Source: an uncultured Desulfovibrionaceae bacterium (lineage in GTDB: Bacteria > Desulfobacterota > Desulfovibrionia > Desulfovibrionales > Desulfovibrionaceae). Taken from it: DNA of 18,219 bases. Of the stretch, positions 8,114-15,954 are shown piece after piece. Where the stretch lies: assembly GCA_947037905.1 (NCBI GenBank), contig CAMQUX010000007.1, forward strand, positions 1 through 18,219, given 5' to 3'. The notes beneath the pieces are model-generated. The model had not been told where the DNA came from. It ran no database searches and saw nothing but the letters and a program-made list of their open reading frames with translations. A program made the translations under genes and the position numbers. Each line of letters starts with the position of its first letter. The first letter of the stretch is position 1.

Positions 8114-9226
8114 ATGTCAGTAGGAAATAAAACAATTTTTCAATATATAAATTGGCATTTTTTAATATTGCTTTTTCTTCTTTTTTGTATAGGAGTTGCT
8201 AATCTGTATTCGGCAAGCGCCATACGATTGACGGAAGGCTTGGTTGTTACAAGCTTTTATAAAAAACAGATGGTTTCTGGTCTAATAGGTTGCTGTGCTT
8301 TGCTATTATTTATGATTGTCGATTACAAGCATTTAAAAACCGTAGCATGGCCACTTTTTTTTGTTACACTCTTTTTTTTAATTCTTGTTCCTTTAATCGG
8401 TGTGAAGGTGAAAGGTGCTCAACGCTGGCTAGATTTTGGTATTATGAATTTTCAACCAGCAGAGATGGCTAAAATTAGTATTATTTTACTTGGAGCTAAT
8501 TTTTTGTCAAAAGAACCTGAGCCACTCGGGTTTCAGAAATTTTTTATAATTTGTGCAATAGGGGTTATTCCTGCGCTTATGATTATAATGCAGCCTGATT
8601 TAGGTTCAGGTCTGTCTGTGTTTATGATATTAGGTGGTATGATTTTTTATAGAGGGGTTAAATGGAAAGTATTACGAGTAATTTTGTTAAGTATTCCAAT
8701 AATACTGCCAATTAGTTGGTTTGGTCTAAAGGATTATCAGAAAGAACGAGTGATTTCATTTGTAAACCCAAGCAGTGTAAGTTCAAGTAATGAGCTTTAT
8801 CAGGTAGTGCAGGCAGAAATAGCCTTTGGTTCAGGGCAATTTTTCGGCAAAGGTTTTTTACAAGGAACACAAAGTACTTTGCGTTTTTTACCAGAAAAGC
8901 ACACAGATTTTGCAATAGCAGTATTTGGAGAAGAGTGGGGATTTTTTGGGTCGATAATACTTCTTGCATTGTTTTGTGGATTTCTGTATCAAATAGCAGT
9001 AGTCGCAAAAGACGCAAAAGACCTTTTTGGTAGCTGTTTGGCTGCAGGAGTATTCTTTTACTTTTTTTTACAGATATTTATAAATATAGCAATGGTTTTA
9101 CGGCTTATGCCAGTTGTGGGAATTCCCTTACCTTTTATAAGCTACGGTGGAACTGCATTGTTAATGAATTTAAGTCTGGCTGGCTTGGTATTAAATGTAT
9201 CAATGCGTCGTTTTTTGTTTAAATAA
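8114..9226 (+). CDS. rodA: Peptidoglycan glycosyltransferase RodA (SEDS family)
   Basis: Polytopic inner-membrane SEDS protein that polymerises lipid II into glycan strands in complex with PBP2. The 370 residues form about ten membrane segments. Diagnostic blocks are GAQRWLDFG and FQPAEMAKI in the first half, QPDLGSGLSVF, then FLPEKHTDFAIAVFGEEWG with the presumed catalytic Asp265, and the C-terminal GIPLPFISYGGTALL signature. The ATG follows the mrdA stop by one base, with a GGG ribosome site inside the end of mrdA, so synthesis of transpeptidase and glycosyltransferase is probably coupled. No terminator separates it from the bactofilin gene. Confidence 0.97.
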   Translation: MSVGNKTIFQYINWHFLILLFLLFCIGVANLYSASAIRLTEGLVVTSFYKKQMVSGLIGCCALLLFMIVDYKHLKTVAWPLFFVTLFFLILVPLIGVKVKGAQRWLDFGIMNFQPAEMAKISIILLGANFLSKEPEPLGFQKFFIICAIGVIPALMIIMQPDLGSGLSVFMILGGMIFYRGVKWKVLRVILLSIPIILPISWFGLKDYQKERVISFVNPSSVSSSNELYQVVQAEIAFGSGQFFGKGFLQGTQSTLRFLPEKHTDFAIAVFGEEWGFFGSIILLALFCGFLYQIAVVAKDAKDLFGSCLAAGVFFYFFLQIFINIAMVLRLMPVVGIPLPFISYGGTALLMNLSLAGLVLNVSMRRFLFK

Positions 9227-9255
9227 GAAAATATTATAAGTAGCGAGTGAATAAA

Positions 9256-9600
9256 ATGGCAAAAATAAGTAATAATAGTATTAATGCATTTTTAGGTGAA
9301 GGAACAGATTATAATGGTAAGTTAGAATTTGATGGTGCTGTTCAAATAGATGGTCGATTTGATGGTGAAGTAACAGCCGGAAAAACACTCATGGTTGGAG
9401 TTAAGGCATATATGACAGGCTCAATTCAAGTAGAAGAGCTAGCTCTTGCAGGGGAATTTGAGGGAACAGTGCATGCAACCAAAAGAGTAATTCTCTATAA
9501 AACAGCAAGAATAAAAGGTGATATACACGTACCAGCACTCATGGTTGAAGAGGGTGCTTATATTGAGGGTGATATATTTATGGATGTTGAAACAAAATAA
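9256..9600 (+). CDS. Bactofilin (polymer-forming cytoskeletal protein, DUF583)
   Basis: Small self-polymerising cytoskeletal protein. The 114 residues are almost all bactofilin domain: short repeating strands with periodic Gly and hydrophobic residues (KLEFDGAVQIDGRFDGEV, GEFEGTVHATKRVIL, ARIKGDIHVPALMVEEGAYI), which fold as a right-handed beta-helix in this family. No membrane helix is present. A GTG at 9247 is in frame and would add three residues. I chose the ATG at 9256 because the GAG of a ribosome site lies 8 nt before it and MAKIS is a natural beginning. It sits 29 bp after rodA and before an intrinsic terminator, so it is the last gene of the shape operon. A role in cell shape or localised wall growth is an inference from neighbours and family. 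Confidence 0.93.
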   Translation: MAKISNNSINAFLGEGTDYNGKLEFDGAVQIDGRFDGEVTAGKTLMVGVKAYMTGSIQVEELALAGEFEGTVHATKRVILYKTARIKGDIHVPALMVEEGAYIEGDIFMDVETK

Positions 9601-9604
9601 GAAT

Positions 9605-9632
9605 AAAAGAGGCTCTTTAATGAGTCTTTTTT
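9605..9632 (+). terminator. Intrinsic terminator after the bactofilin gene
   Basis: AAAAGAGGCTC (9605-9615) pairs with GAGTCTTTTTT (9622-9632) around a 6-nt loop: an 11-bp stem with two G-T wobbles whose right arm ends in the T-run. It starts 5 nt after the bactofilin stop and separates the shape operon from the atp operon. Confidence 0.8.
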
Positions 9633-9695
9633 ATTTCTTAATCAATAGTATTTGAATATTTTTTGCAAAAAGAAATAAAATAATGAGAAATATTT

Positions 9696-9724
9696 TTGAC
9701 ATAATGGAAAATATAAGCTAATAA
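9696..9724 (+). promoter_or_regulatory. Candidate promoter of the atp operon
   Basis: A perfect TTGACA at 9696-9701, a 17-nt spacer, then TAATAA at 9719-9724 as a weak -10. It lies between the bactofilin terminator and the first atp gene, where a promoter is required. The strong -35 makes it the best candidate in the gap. Transcription would begin about 50 nt before the b' start codon. Confidence 0.5.
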
Positions 9725-9778
9725 AATTGAGTTAAATATGATTTTTTTTAAAAAGGTGTGTAGTAAAAGGAGTTTCGA

Positions 9779-10204
9779 ATGATTGATTTAGATATGACTC
9801 TTTTCATTCAGGTAATAAATTTTTTGGTAACAGCAGTAGTTCTTAATTTTTTGTTAATAAAACCTATTCGCGATATCATTTCTAAAAGAAATGCGGTGGT
9901 TGAAACGCAACTTGAGAAGATCGAAAAATTCAATAACGACGCGGTAAAAAAAATGTCTAGTTATGAAGAATCATTAAGTGAAGCACGTAAAGAAGGTGCT
10001 TTAATTCGTAGTACAATTAGCGAACAAAGCCATAAAGAAGAACAAGAAATCTTAGCAGAAGCAAGTAAAAAATCAACAGAAGAGTTGCATAAAATACAAA
10101 AACAATTAAATAGTCAAGAAAGTGAAGTTTTACTTACTCTTTCTATGCAAGTAGAAGTAATGGCAGAAAAAGTTGCAAAAAAAATACTTGGTAAGGTATT
10201 ATGA
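9779..10204 (+). CDS. atpF': F1Fo ATP synthase subunit b'
   Basis: Peripheral-stalk subunit that holds F1 still against the turning rotor. The 141 residues comprise an N-terminal membrane helix (about 6-28, LFIQVINFLVTAVVLNFLL), the conserved hinge PIRDIISKR, and a long charged amphipathic helix that would form the coiled coil with b. It lacks the leader seen on the next gene, which marks it as the shorter b'-type partner. Paired b' and b genes are known in cyanobacteria, alphaproteobacteria and many delta-type sulfate reducers. A strong AGGAG lies 6 nt before the ATG. Its stop is followed closely by the next start. Confidence 0.93.
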   Translation: MIDLDMTLFIQVINFLVTAVVLNFLLIKPIRDIISKRNAVVETQLEKIEKFNNDAVKKMSSYEESLSEARKEGALIRSTISEQSHKEEQEILAEASKKSTEELHKIQKQLNSQESEVLLTLSMQVEVMAEKVAKKILGKVL

Positions 10205-10215
10205 GGAGGTCTAAA

Positions 10216-10782
10216 TTGCAAAAAGTTATCCCAGTTTTTTTAGCCATGTTCCTTGTGCTACTTGGTAGCGGAACTGCAATGGCAGCATCTACTGCTGATG
10301 CGGGTTTTCCTTGGTGGAATTTCTTTTTTCGTGTGGTTAACTGTCTAATAGTTGCAATTATTATTATGAAATTTTTCGGAGAAAAAATCGGAGTATTTTT
10401 TTTCGGTCGAAGAATTTCAATAAAAGAAGAACTTGCAGGTTTAGAAGATCGTCAACGTTATGCAGAGAAAAAATTGCAGGATGTTGAAAAGCAAATTGCA
10501 AATCTCGATAATGAAATTGCAGGCATCTTAAAAGAAGCACAAAATGAAGCAGAAAATATTCGAGCAATAATTCTGAAAAAAGCAAACGAAGATGCAGAAA
10601 TTATTCATAAACAGGCACAAAATACAGCACAGAAAGATGCAGACGCTATAAAACGTCGTTTGCGCTCAGAGATAGCTGAACAGGTTGTGTTACAAACAAC
10701 ACATCTGGCAAATGCAAAGCTTGATAAAAAAGATCATGAGCGTATTATTGAAGAATCGTTAAGCAAGGTGGTGTTCAATTGA
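10216..10782 (+). CDS. atpF: F1Fo ATP synthase subunit b, with signal-like leader; TTG start
   Basis: Second peripheral-stalk subunit. The product (188 residues from the chosen start) begins with a lysine and a hydrophobic run ending in GSGTAMA-AS, which looks like a cleavable signal peptide (after about residue 23). A PWWNFFFRVVNCLIVAIII membrane helix (about 31-52) and a long Lys/Glu/Ala coiled coil follow. An extra N-terminal hydrophobic leader is known on b subunits of Desulfovibrio-type operons. An in-frame ATG at 10201 overlaps the b' stop (ATGA). I prefer TTG at 10216 because a perfect AGGAGG (10204-10209) lies 6 nt before it and would fall inside the coding region of the longer form. 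It overlaps atpH by 4 nt. Confidence 0.9.
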   Translation: MQKVIPVFLAMFLVLLGSGTAMAASTADAGFPWWNFFFRVVNCLIVAIIIMKFFGEKIGVFFFGRRISIKEELAGLEDRQRYAEKKLQDVEKQIANLDNEIAGILKEAQNEAENIRAIILKKANEDAEIIHKQAQNTAQKDADAIKRRLRSEIAEQVVLQTTHLANAKLDKKDHERIIEESLSKVVFN

Positions 10783-11336
10783 GTTCAAATATAGTAGCAA
10801 AAAGATATGCGAAAGCATTATTCGATATAGGCGAAAAACAAGGAATACATATCCTTCGAACGTATAATGAAGAATTATCACTTGTTGCAAAAACAGTAAG
10901 AGAAAACAGCAATTTATTGTCTTTATTTCAAAATCCATTGTTTTTTGTGGAAGAAAAAAAAGATGTATTAATAAAAATTATGGCCAAATTAAAAGTGACA
11001 GGAATTGTAAAGAATTTTTGTGAACTTTTAGCAGATAAAGATCGTTTAGATTCTATTCTGAAAATAGCCGATGATTTTGAAAGAAGATTACTTAACATTC
11101 AAGGCATAGTAAAAGGCAGATTAACGACTGCAATTGCGTTAAGTAAAGAAAGAGAAGATGCAATTCAAACACAACTCGAAGCGCAACTACTAGAAAGTGC
11201 AAGCCTCGATTTGGTATTTGATGTAGATAAAACAATACTAGGTGGCGTAGTATTACACATGGGTGAGAGAGTTTTAGATGCAAGCTTACGCGCGCAGTTG
11301 GATATGTTGAAAGAAACGATTAAAAGGGGTAATTAA
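10779..11336 (+). CDS. atpH: F1Fo ATP synthase subunit delta
   Basis: Links the top of the alpha/beta hexamer to the b/b' stalk. The 185 residues match the family in length and form: the N-terminal helical domain with the hallmark VAKRYAKALFDIG start, and the C-terminal LDLVFDVDKTILGGVVLHMGERVLDASLRAQL signature near residues 144-175. The start is TTG at 10779, overlapping the atpF stop in a TTGA arrangement, with AGGTGG 8 nt upstream. The family's conserved beginning SSNIVAKRYAKAL supports this start. It is 3 nt before atpA. Confidence 0.95.
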   Translation: MSSNIVAKRYAKALFDIGEKQGIHILRTYNEELSLVAKTVRENSNLLSLFQNPLFFVEEKKDVLIKIMAKLKVTGIVKNFCELLADKDRLDSILKIADDFERRLLNIQGIVKGRLTTAIALSKEREDAIQTQLEAQLLESASLDLVFDVDKTILGGVVLHMGERVLDASLRAQLDMLKETIKRGN

Positions 11337-11339
11337 GCC

Positions 11340-12851
11340 ATGCAAATAAAAGCAGAAGAAATTAGCAAAATTATTGAAGACCAAATTCAAAATTATGAAT
11401 CTCGTGTTGAAATGAGCGAAACAGGTACCGTCATATACGTAGGTGACGGAATAGCTCGTGTTTATGGAGTTTCAAATGCAATGGCAATGGAACTTCTTGA
11501 GTTTCCAGGTGGCGTAAAAGGTATGGTGCTCAACCTAGAAGCAGATAACGTTGGTGTCGCACTGCTTGGTTCAGATATCGGAATCAAAGAGGGAGACATT
11601 GTTAAACGTACAGGAAAAATATTTTCAGTACCAGTGGGCGATGGCGTTCTTGGACGAGTAGTTAATCCACTAGGTGAACCAATAGACGGGCTTGGACCAA
11701 TTGTTAACCCAGAAAGTGTTCGCCCAGTTGAAATGAAAGCACCAGGTATTATCGCTCGTAAATCAGTACATGAGCCAATGTCTACAGGTATTAAAGCAAT
11801 CGATGCCATGACACCAATAGGACGCGGTCAACGTGAGCTTATAATTGGCGATAGACAAGTCGGAAAAACAGCAGTTTGTATTGATGCAATTCTTGCTCAA
11901 AAAGAAACAGGCGTACGTTGTTTTTACGTTGCGATCGGTCAAAAGAAATCAACTGTAGCAGTAGTTGCAGATATTCTTCGTAAGCACGGAGCTCTTGAGT
12001 ATACCACAATAGTTTCAGCAACAGCCTCAGAACCTGCACCACTTCAATTTATTGCAGCGTACACAGGCGCAACAATGGCAGAATTTTACAGAGATAACGG
12101 TAAGCATGCACTGATTGTTTATGATGATCTTTCTAAACAAGCCGTAGCGTATCGTCAGATGTCTCTTCTTCTTCGTCGTCCTCCAGGACGTGAAGCATAT
12201 CCAGGTGACGTATTCTACCTACATTCACGTCTTTTAGAACGTGCTTGTAAAGTAAACGATAAACTAGGCGCAGGCTCATTAACAGCACTTCCTATTATTG
12301 AAACTCAAGCAGGAGACGTATCTGCTTATATTCCAACAAATGTTATATCTATAACAGATGGACAGGTTTACTTAGAGCCAAACTTATTTAACGCAGGTAT
12401 TCGACCAGCAATAAATGTAGGTCTTTCAGTATCTCGAGTTGGTGGAGCTGCACAAATTAAAGCTATGAAACAAGTAGCAGGAACACTTCGCTTAGATTTA
12501 GCGCAGTACAGAGAACTTGCAGCATTTGCTCAGTTTGGTTCCGATTTAGATAAATCAACTCAGGCAAAACTTAATCGTGGTGCACGAATGGTAGAGCTTT
12601 TAAAACAAGCTCAATACCAACCACTAACAACAGAAGAACAAGTAGTGTCTCTTTACGCTGGAACTCGTGGTTTCATGGATGATATTGAAGTTTCTGCGGT
12701 TCTTCGTTTTGAAAAAGAACTTTTCACTTATATTCGTAGTGCAAAGGAAAGTATCTTCCAAACAATCCGTGAGAAAAAAGCAATTGATGCGACACTGGAA
12801 GCAGATTTAAATGCGACCATAGAAGCTTTTAAGAAAAACTTTGCTGCATAA
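11340..12851 (+). CDS. atpA: F1Fo ATP synthase subunit alpha
   Basis: Non-catalytic nucleotide-binding subunit of the F1 hexamer. The 503-residue length is standard. The P-loop GDRQVGKT is at 170-177, the arginine finger that reaches into the catalytic site of beta is Arg366 in VSRVGGAAQ, and the ALPIIETQAGDVSAYIPTN block is intact. The N-terminus (EEISKIIEDQIQNYE) is the usual helix that contacts delta. The ATG follows AGGGG at a longish spacing, 3 nt after atpH. Codon use is more C-ending (TTC, TAC, CGT) than in neighbouring hypothetical genes, as expected for a highly expressed gene. Confidence 0.98.
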   Translation: MQIKAEEISKIIEDQIQNYESRVEMSETGTVIYVGDGIARVYGVSNAMAMELLEFPGGVKGMVLNLEADNVGVALLGSDIGIKEGDIVKRTGKIFSVPVGDGVLGRVVNPLGEPIDGLGPIVNPESVRPVEMKAPGIIARKSVHEPMSTGIKAIDAMTPIGRGQRELIIGDRQVGKTAVCIDAILAQKETGVRCFYVAIGQKKSTVAVVADILRKHGALEYTTIVSATASEPAPLQFIAAYTGATMAEFYRDNGKHALIVYDDLSKQAVAYRQMSLLLRRPPGREAYPGDVFYLHSRLLERACKVNDKLGAGSLTALPIIETQAGDVSAYIPTNVISITDGQVYLEPNLFNAGIRPAINVGLSVSRVGGAAQIKAMKQVAGTLRLDLAQYRELAAFAQFGSDLDKSTQAKLNRGARMVELLKQAQYQPLTTEEQVVSLYAGTRGFMDDIEVSAVLRFEKELFTYIRSAKESIFQTIREKKAIDATLEADLNATIEAFKKNFAA

Positions 12852-12862
12852 GGAGATAAATC

Positions 12863-13750
12863 ATGGCTGCATTGCGTGATGTTCTCAATCAAATCAACGG
12901 AATAAAAAAGACTAAGCAAATAACGAAAGCAATGAACTTGGTTGCTAGTGCAAAACTTCGGCAAGCACAGCTGCGCATTGAACGTTTTCGTCCTTATGCT
13001 AAAAAATTCTATAATATCCTTGAACATGTTGGGACAGGTGGTGATATTGGTGTGCATCCTCTTTTAGGTGCACGTGAAGAAATTAAACATGTGGGAATAG
13101 TACTTATTACTTCAGATCGAGGACTTTGTGGTGGCTTTAATAGCATGCTTATTCAAAAAGCGCTTAGGCTCGCACGAGCAAAAAAGAAAGAAGGAAAATT
13201 TGTTCATTTTTATTGCTTAGGTAAAAAAGGTTTTGAGGCAGTAAAAAAAGCAGGTTATGTGATAACTGCAAATTATCCAGAAGCATTAAACACTTTCAAT
13301 TTTTCGCTAGCAAGTTCCATAGGTACTGAGATAATAAAACGTTATATCATTGGTGAATTCGATGAAGTACATCTTGTTTATGGTGAGTTTAAAAGTGTAG
13401 CTCGTCAAGAAGCAGTGGAGCTTCTTTTATTACCAATATCATCAAAAAATGAAGATGATAACAGCAATAAAAAAGAAGAAATTAGAGGCAGTGAATATGT
13501 TTTTGAACCATCAAGAGAAGACTTATTAGCAGAAATGCTACCACGTTTTATCAATGTCCAAGTGTATAGAGGAATGCTCGATGCGGCAGCAAGTGAGCAT
13601 GCAGCACGTAGGTCAGCAATGGATAACGCAAGCAGAGCTTGCGATGATATGTCAGGGCAATTAACCTTGCTTTATAATAAAACAAGGCAAGCAGCGATAA
13701 CCGCAGATTTAATGGATATAGTAGGTGGCGCAGAAGCGCTTAAAAGGTAA
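12863..13750 (+). CDS. atpG: F1Fo ATP synthase subunit gamma
   Basis: Central rotor shaft. The 295 residues start with the conserved helix ALRDVLNQINGIKKTKQITKAMNLVASAKLR and end with its antiparallel partner, containing EHAARRSAMDNASRACDD and LTLLYNKTRQAAITADLMDIVGGAEAL. The middle Rossmann-like domain has SDRGLCGGFN. A hydrophilic Asn/Asp/Lys/Glu-rich stretch around 197-212 replaces a loop that varies across the family. A clear AGGAG lies 7 nt before the ATG. It is 11 nt after atpA and 14 nt before atpD. Confidence 0.97.
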   Translation: MAALRDVLNQINGIKKTKQITKAMNLVASAKLRQAQLRIERFRPYAKKFYNILEHVGTGGDIGVHPLLGAREEIKHVGIVLITSDRGLCGGFNSMLIQKALRLARAKKKEGKFVHFYCLGKKGFEAVKKAGYVITANYPEALNTFNFSLASSIGTEIIKRYIIGEFDEVHLVYGEFKSVARQEAVELLLLPISSKNEDDNSNKKEEIRGSEYVFEPSREDLLAEMLPRFINVQVYRGMLDAAASEHAARRSAMDNASRACDDMSGQLTLLYNKTRQAAITADLMDIVGGAEALKR

Positions 13751-13764
13751 GGAGGCAGTAAACG

Positions 13765-15162
13765 ATGAATGTTAATGGGAAAATAGTACAGATAATTGGT
13801 GCGGTCGTGGATGTGGCGTTTCCTGAAGGACACTTGCCAAATATTTTAACAGCGCTCAAAATTACAAATCCTAATAACCAAGATGCGCCAGAGCTAGTCG
13901 TAGAAGTAGCACAGCATCTAGGTGATAATATAGTGAGAACTATAGCAATGGATGCAACTGAAGGTCTTGTACGAGGTCTTCCTGTAGTTGATACAGGTAA
14001 ACCAATTCAAGCACCAGTAGGTCCTGGTGTTTTAGGACGTATCATGGACGTTGTAGGGCGCCCACAAGATGAACTAGGTGAAATTAAAGCAATAAAATAT
14101 ATGCCAATTCACCGTTCTGCTCCAGAATTTACAGAACAAAATACAAAAGTAGAAGTACTTGAAACAGGTATAAAAGTAGTTGATTTATTAGTACCATTCC
14201 CAAAAGGCGGCAAGATGGGTCTTTTTGGTGGAGCGGGTGTTGGTAAAACAGTTATTCTTATGGAAATGATTAATAATATTGCCAAACAGCATGGTGGTAT
14301 TTCAGTTTTCGCAGGAGTAGGGGAACGTACTCGTGAAGGAAACGATTTATATTTCGAATTTAAAGATGCAGGCATCTTAGAAAAAGCAGCCTTAATTTAC
14401 GGCCAAATGAACGAGCCTCCTGGAGCAAGAGCACGTGTTGCACTAACAGCTCTTACTTGTGCTGAATACTTCCGCGATGAAGAAGGACAAGATGTTCTCC
14501 TTTTTGTTGATAACATATTCCGCTTCACACAAGCAGGGTCTGAAGTATCAGCTCTTTTAGGTCGTATGCCTTCAGCTGTTGGGTACCAACCAACACTAGG
14601 AACAGATTTAGGTGGTTTACAAGAGCGTATTACCTCAACAACAGCAGGTTCTATTACATCAGTACAGGCAGTATATGTACCAGCTGATGATTTAACTGAC
14701 CCAGCTCCAGCAACAACTTTCTCGCATTTAGACGGAACATTAGTTCTTTCTCGTCAAATTGCAGAAATAGGTATTTACCCAGCAGTTGACCCGCTTGACT
14801 CTGCATCACGTATCCTTGATCCTCAAGTTTTAGGAGAAGAGCATTACAGTATTGCACGCCAAGTTCAATCAGTGCTGCAAAAATTCAAAGACTTACAAGA
14901 TATTATTGCAATTCTAGGAATGGACGAATTATCTGACGAAGATAAATTAATCGTTACTAGAGCAAGAAGAATACAACGTTTTTTATCACAACCATTTCAT
15001 GTGGCAGAACAGTTCACAGGAACCCCAGGTGCGTATGTAAAGCTAGAAGATACAATTCGTGGCTTTAGAGAAATACTTGAAGGTAAACATGATGAAATTG
15101 CTGAGCACTCTTTTTTAATGGTAGGAACCATCGAAGAAGCGATAAAAAAAGATAAGAAATAG
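13765..15162 (+). CDS. atpD: F1Fo ATP synthase subunit beta (catalytic)
   Basis: Catalytic subunit that makes or hydrolyses ATP. The 465-residue length is normal. The P-loop GGAGVGKT is at 155-162, with the catalytic Glu187 and Arg188 in GVGERTREGND. The DNIFRFTQAGSEVSALLGRMPSAVGYQPT block is complete in two adjacent parts. The lever segment usually written DELSEED reads DELSDED here (387-393), a conservative change. AGGAGG lies 9 nt before the ATG. Gene order and spacing place it in one transcript with atpA, atpG and atpC. Confidence 0.98.
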   Translation: MNVNGKIVQIIGAVVDVAFPEGHLPNILTALKITNPNNQDAPELVVEVAQHLGDNIVRTIAMDATEGLVRGLPVVDTGKPIQAPVGPGVLGRIMDVVGRPQDELGEIKAIKYMPIHRSAPEFTEQNTKVEVLETGIKVVDLLVPFPKGGKMGLFGGAGVGKTVILMEMINNIAKQHGGISVFAGVGERTREGNDLYFEFKDAGILEKAALIYGQMNEPPGARARVALTALTCAEYFRDEEGQDVLLFVDNIFRFTQAGSEVSALLGRMPSAVGYQPTLGTDLGGLQERITSTTAGSITSVQAVYVPADDLTDPAPATTFSHLDGTLVLSRQIAEIGIYPAVDPLDSASRILDPQVLGEEHYSIARQVQSVLQKFKDLQDIIAILGMDELSDEDKLIVTRARRIQRFLSQPFHVAEQFTGTPGAYVKLEDTIRGFREILEGKHDEIAEHSFLMVGTIEEAIKKDKK

Positions 15163-15174
15163 AGGTACTAGCCC

Positions 15175-15585
15175 ATGGCAAAAAAATTGCACCTTGAAAT
15201 ATTAACGCCAGAAGCTCGGCTGATATCAGATGAAGTTGAGTATGTGGCTTGTCCAGGAATACTTGGTCAGTTTGGGATATTAGGCGATCATATACCATTA
15301 TTATCAGCACTTGGAGTTGGTCGTTTAGACCATCGCACAGGGCATAAAGAAGGAAGCTTCTTTGTGAGTGGTGGTTTTGTCGAAGTAAGAAACAATAAAG
15401 TTGTTGTCCTTGCAGAAGTTGCAGAGGCAGCAGGCGAAATAGATGTTGAACGTGCTCTGTGGGCAAAAGAGCGCGCAGAAGAAAGTTTATATTATGCACA
15501 AACTGAATCAGATGTTGAGCGAGCACAAGCAGCGCTTGGTCGAGCTCGAACAAGACTGAAAATTGCAGGAATGAGCATAAAATAA
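15175..15585 (+). CDS. atpC: F1Fo ATP synthase subunit epsilon
   Basis: Rotor foot that joins gamma to the c-ring and often restrains ATP hydrolysis. The 136 residues show the N-terminal beta-sandwich (LHLEILTPEARLISDEVEYV, PGILGQFGILGDHIPLLSAL, FFVSGGFVEVRNNKVVVLAE) and the C-terminal helical hairpin (IDVERALWAKERAEESL and VERAQAALGRARTRLKIA). An AGAGG ribosome site precedes the ATG. It is the last atp gene: a strong intrinsic terminator begins 15 nt after its stop. Genes for subunits a and c are absent from this operon. Confidence 0.96.
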   Translation: MAKKLHLEILTPEARLISDEVEYVACPGILGQFGILGDHIPLLSALGVGRLDHRTGHKEGSFFVSGGFVEVRNNKVVVLAEVAEAAGEIDVERALWAKERAEESLYYAQTESDVERAQAALGRARTRLKIAGMSIK

Positions 15586-15600
15586 TTTTGCTAGAATGTG

Positions 15601-15636
15601 AAAAAAGGCAGATGGATTTTCCATTTGCCTTTTTTT
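15601..15636. terminator. Strong bidirectional intrinsic terminator ending the atp operon
   Basis: A six-A run, then GGCAGATGGA (15607-15616) pairing with TCCATTTGCC (15620-15629) around a TTT loop, then seven T residues. The 10-bp stem has a single G-T wobble. With A and T runs on the two sides it could work on either strand, but all adjacent genes are on the plus strand. Confidence 0.9.
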
Positions 15637-15685
15637 GTTTACAGAGCAAAATAAAAAATAACTAGATATTTTATGAGGGAAGAAT

Positions 15686-15910
15686 ATGTCACTGTTAAAA
15701 ATGGACTATTTGGAGAAAATAGAAAGTTACTTGGCAAGTGGGGATTGTCATTTTGACTTTGAACATGGAACCGAAGATGCACGAATAGAAATGTTAGAAT
15801 ATTTAGAAAAATTTATGGAAATCTCTGATTTAGCTGATAAAATTGCGACTGAGCTTATATTCAAAAAAGGAACTTTAGAAGCTCTTGCACAAGTGAAACT
15901 AAAGGAATAA
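15686..15910 (+). CDS. Small acidic helical protein of unknown function
   Basis: A 74-residue open frame with a good ribosome site (GAGGGA at 15675-15680, 5 nt before the ATG), lying alone between the atp terminator and an AT-rich gap. The product is rich in Glu, Asp and Leu, with no membrane segment and a single cysteine. The heptad-like runs MLEYLEKFMEISDLADKIA and LEALAQVKLKE suggest two amphipathic helices. I do not recognise a family. The ribosome site, the correct strand order after the terminator and the protein-like composition argue that it is real. Any function, including a link to ATP synthase, would be speculation from position alone. Confidence 0.6.
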   Translation: MSLLKMDYLEKIESYLASGDCHFDFEHGTEDARIEMLEYLEKFMEISDLADKIATELIFKKGTLEALAQVKLKE

Positions 15911-15954
15911 AAAGAAATATAATATTATCATATATAATAATATGTTAGCATGAA

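Noticed and set aside
9633..9778. Riboswitch or structured leader before the atp operon
   Set aside because: The gap is AT-rich with no conserved stem architecture that I can identify; only a promoter-like -35/-10 pair is supportable.
11462..11809. 115-codon minus-strand frame inside atpA, and similar frames in mrdA, atpD and atpC (up to 194 codons)
   Set aside because: Antisense shadows of highly conserved genes with low-complexity products.
14923..14943. DELSDED in place of DELSEED in subunit beta as a functional oddity
   Set aside because: A Glu-to-Asp change in this acidic lever segment is conservative and within normal family variation.
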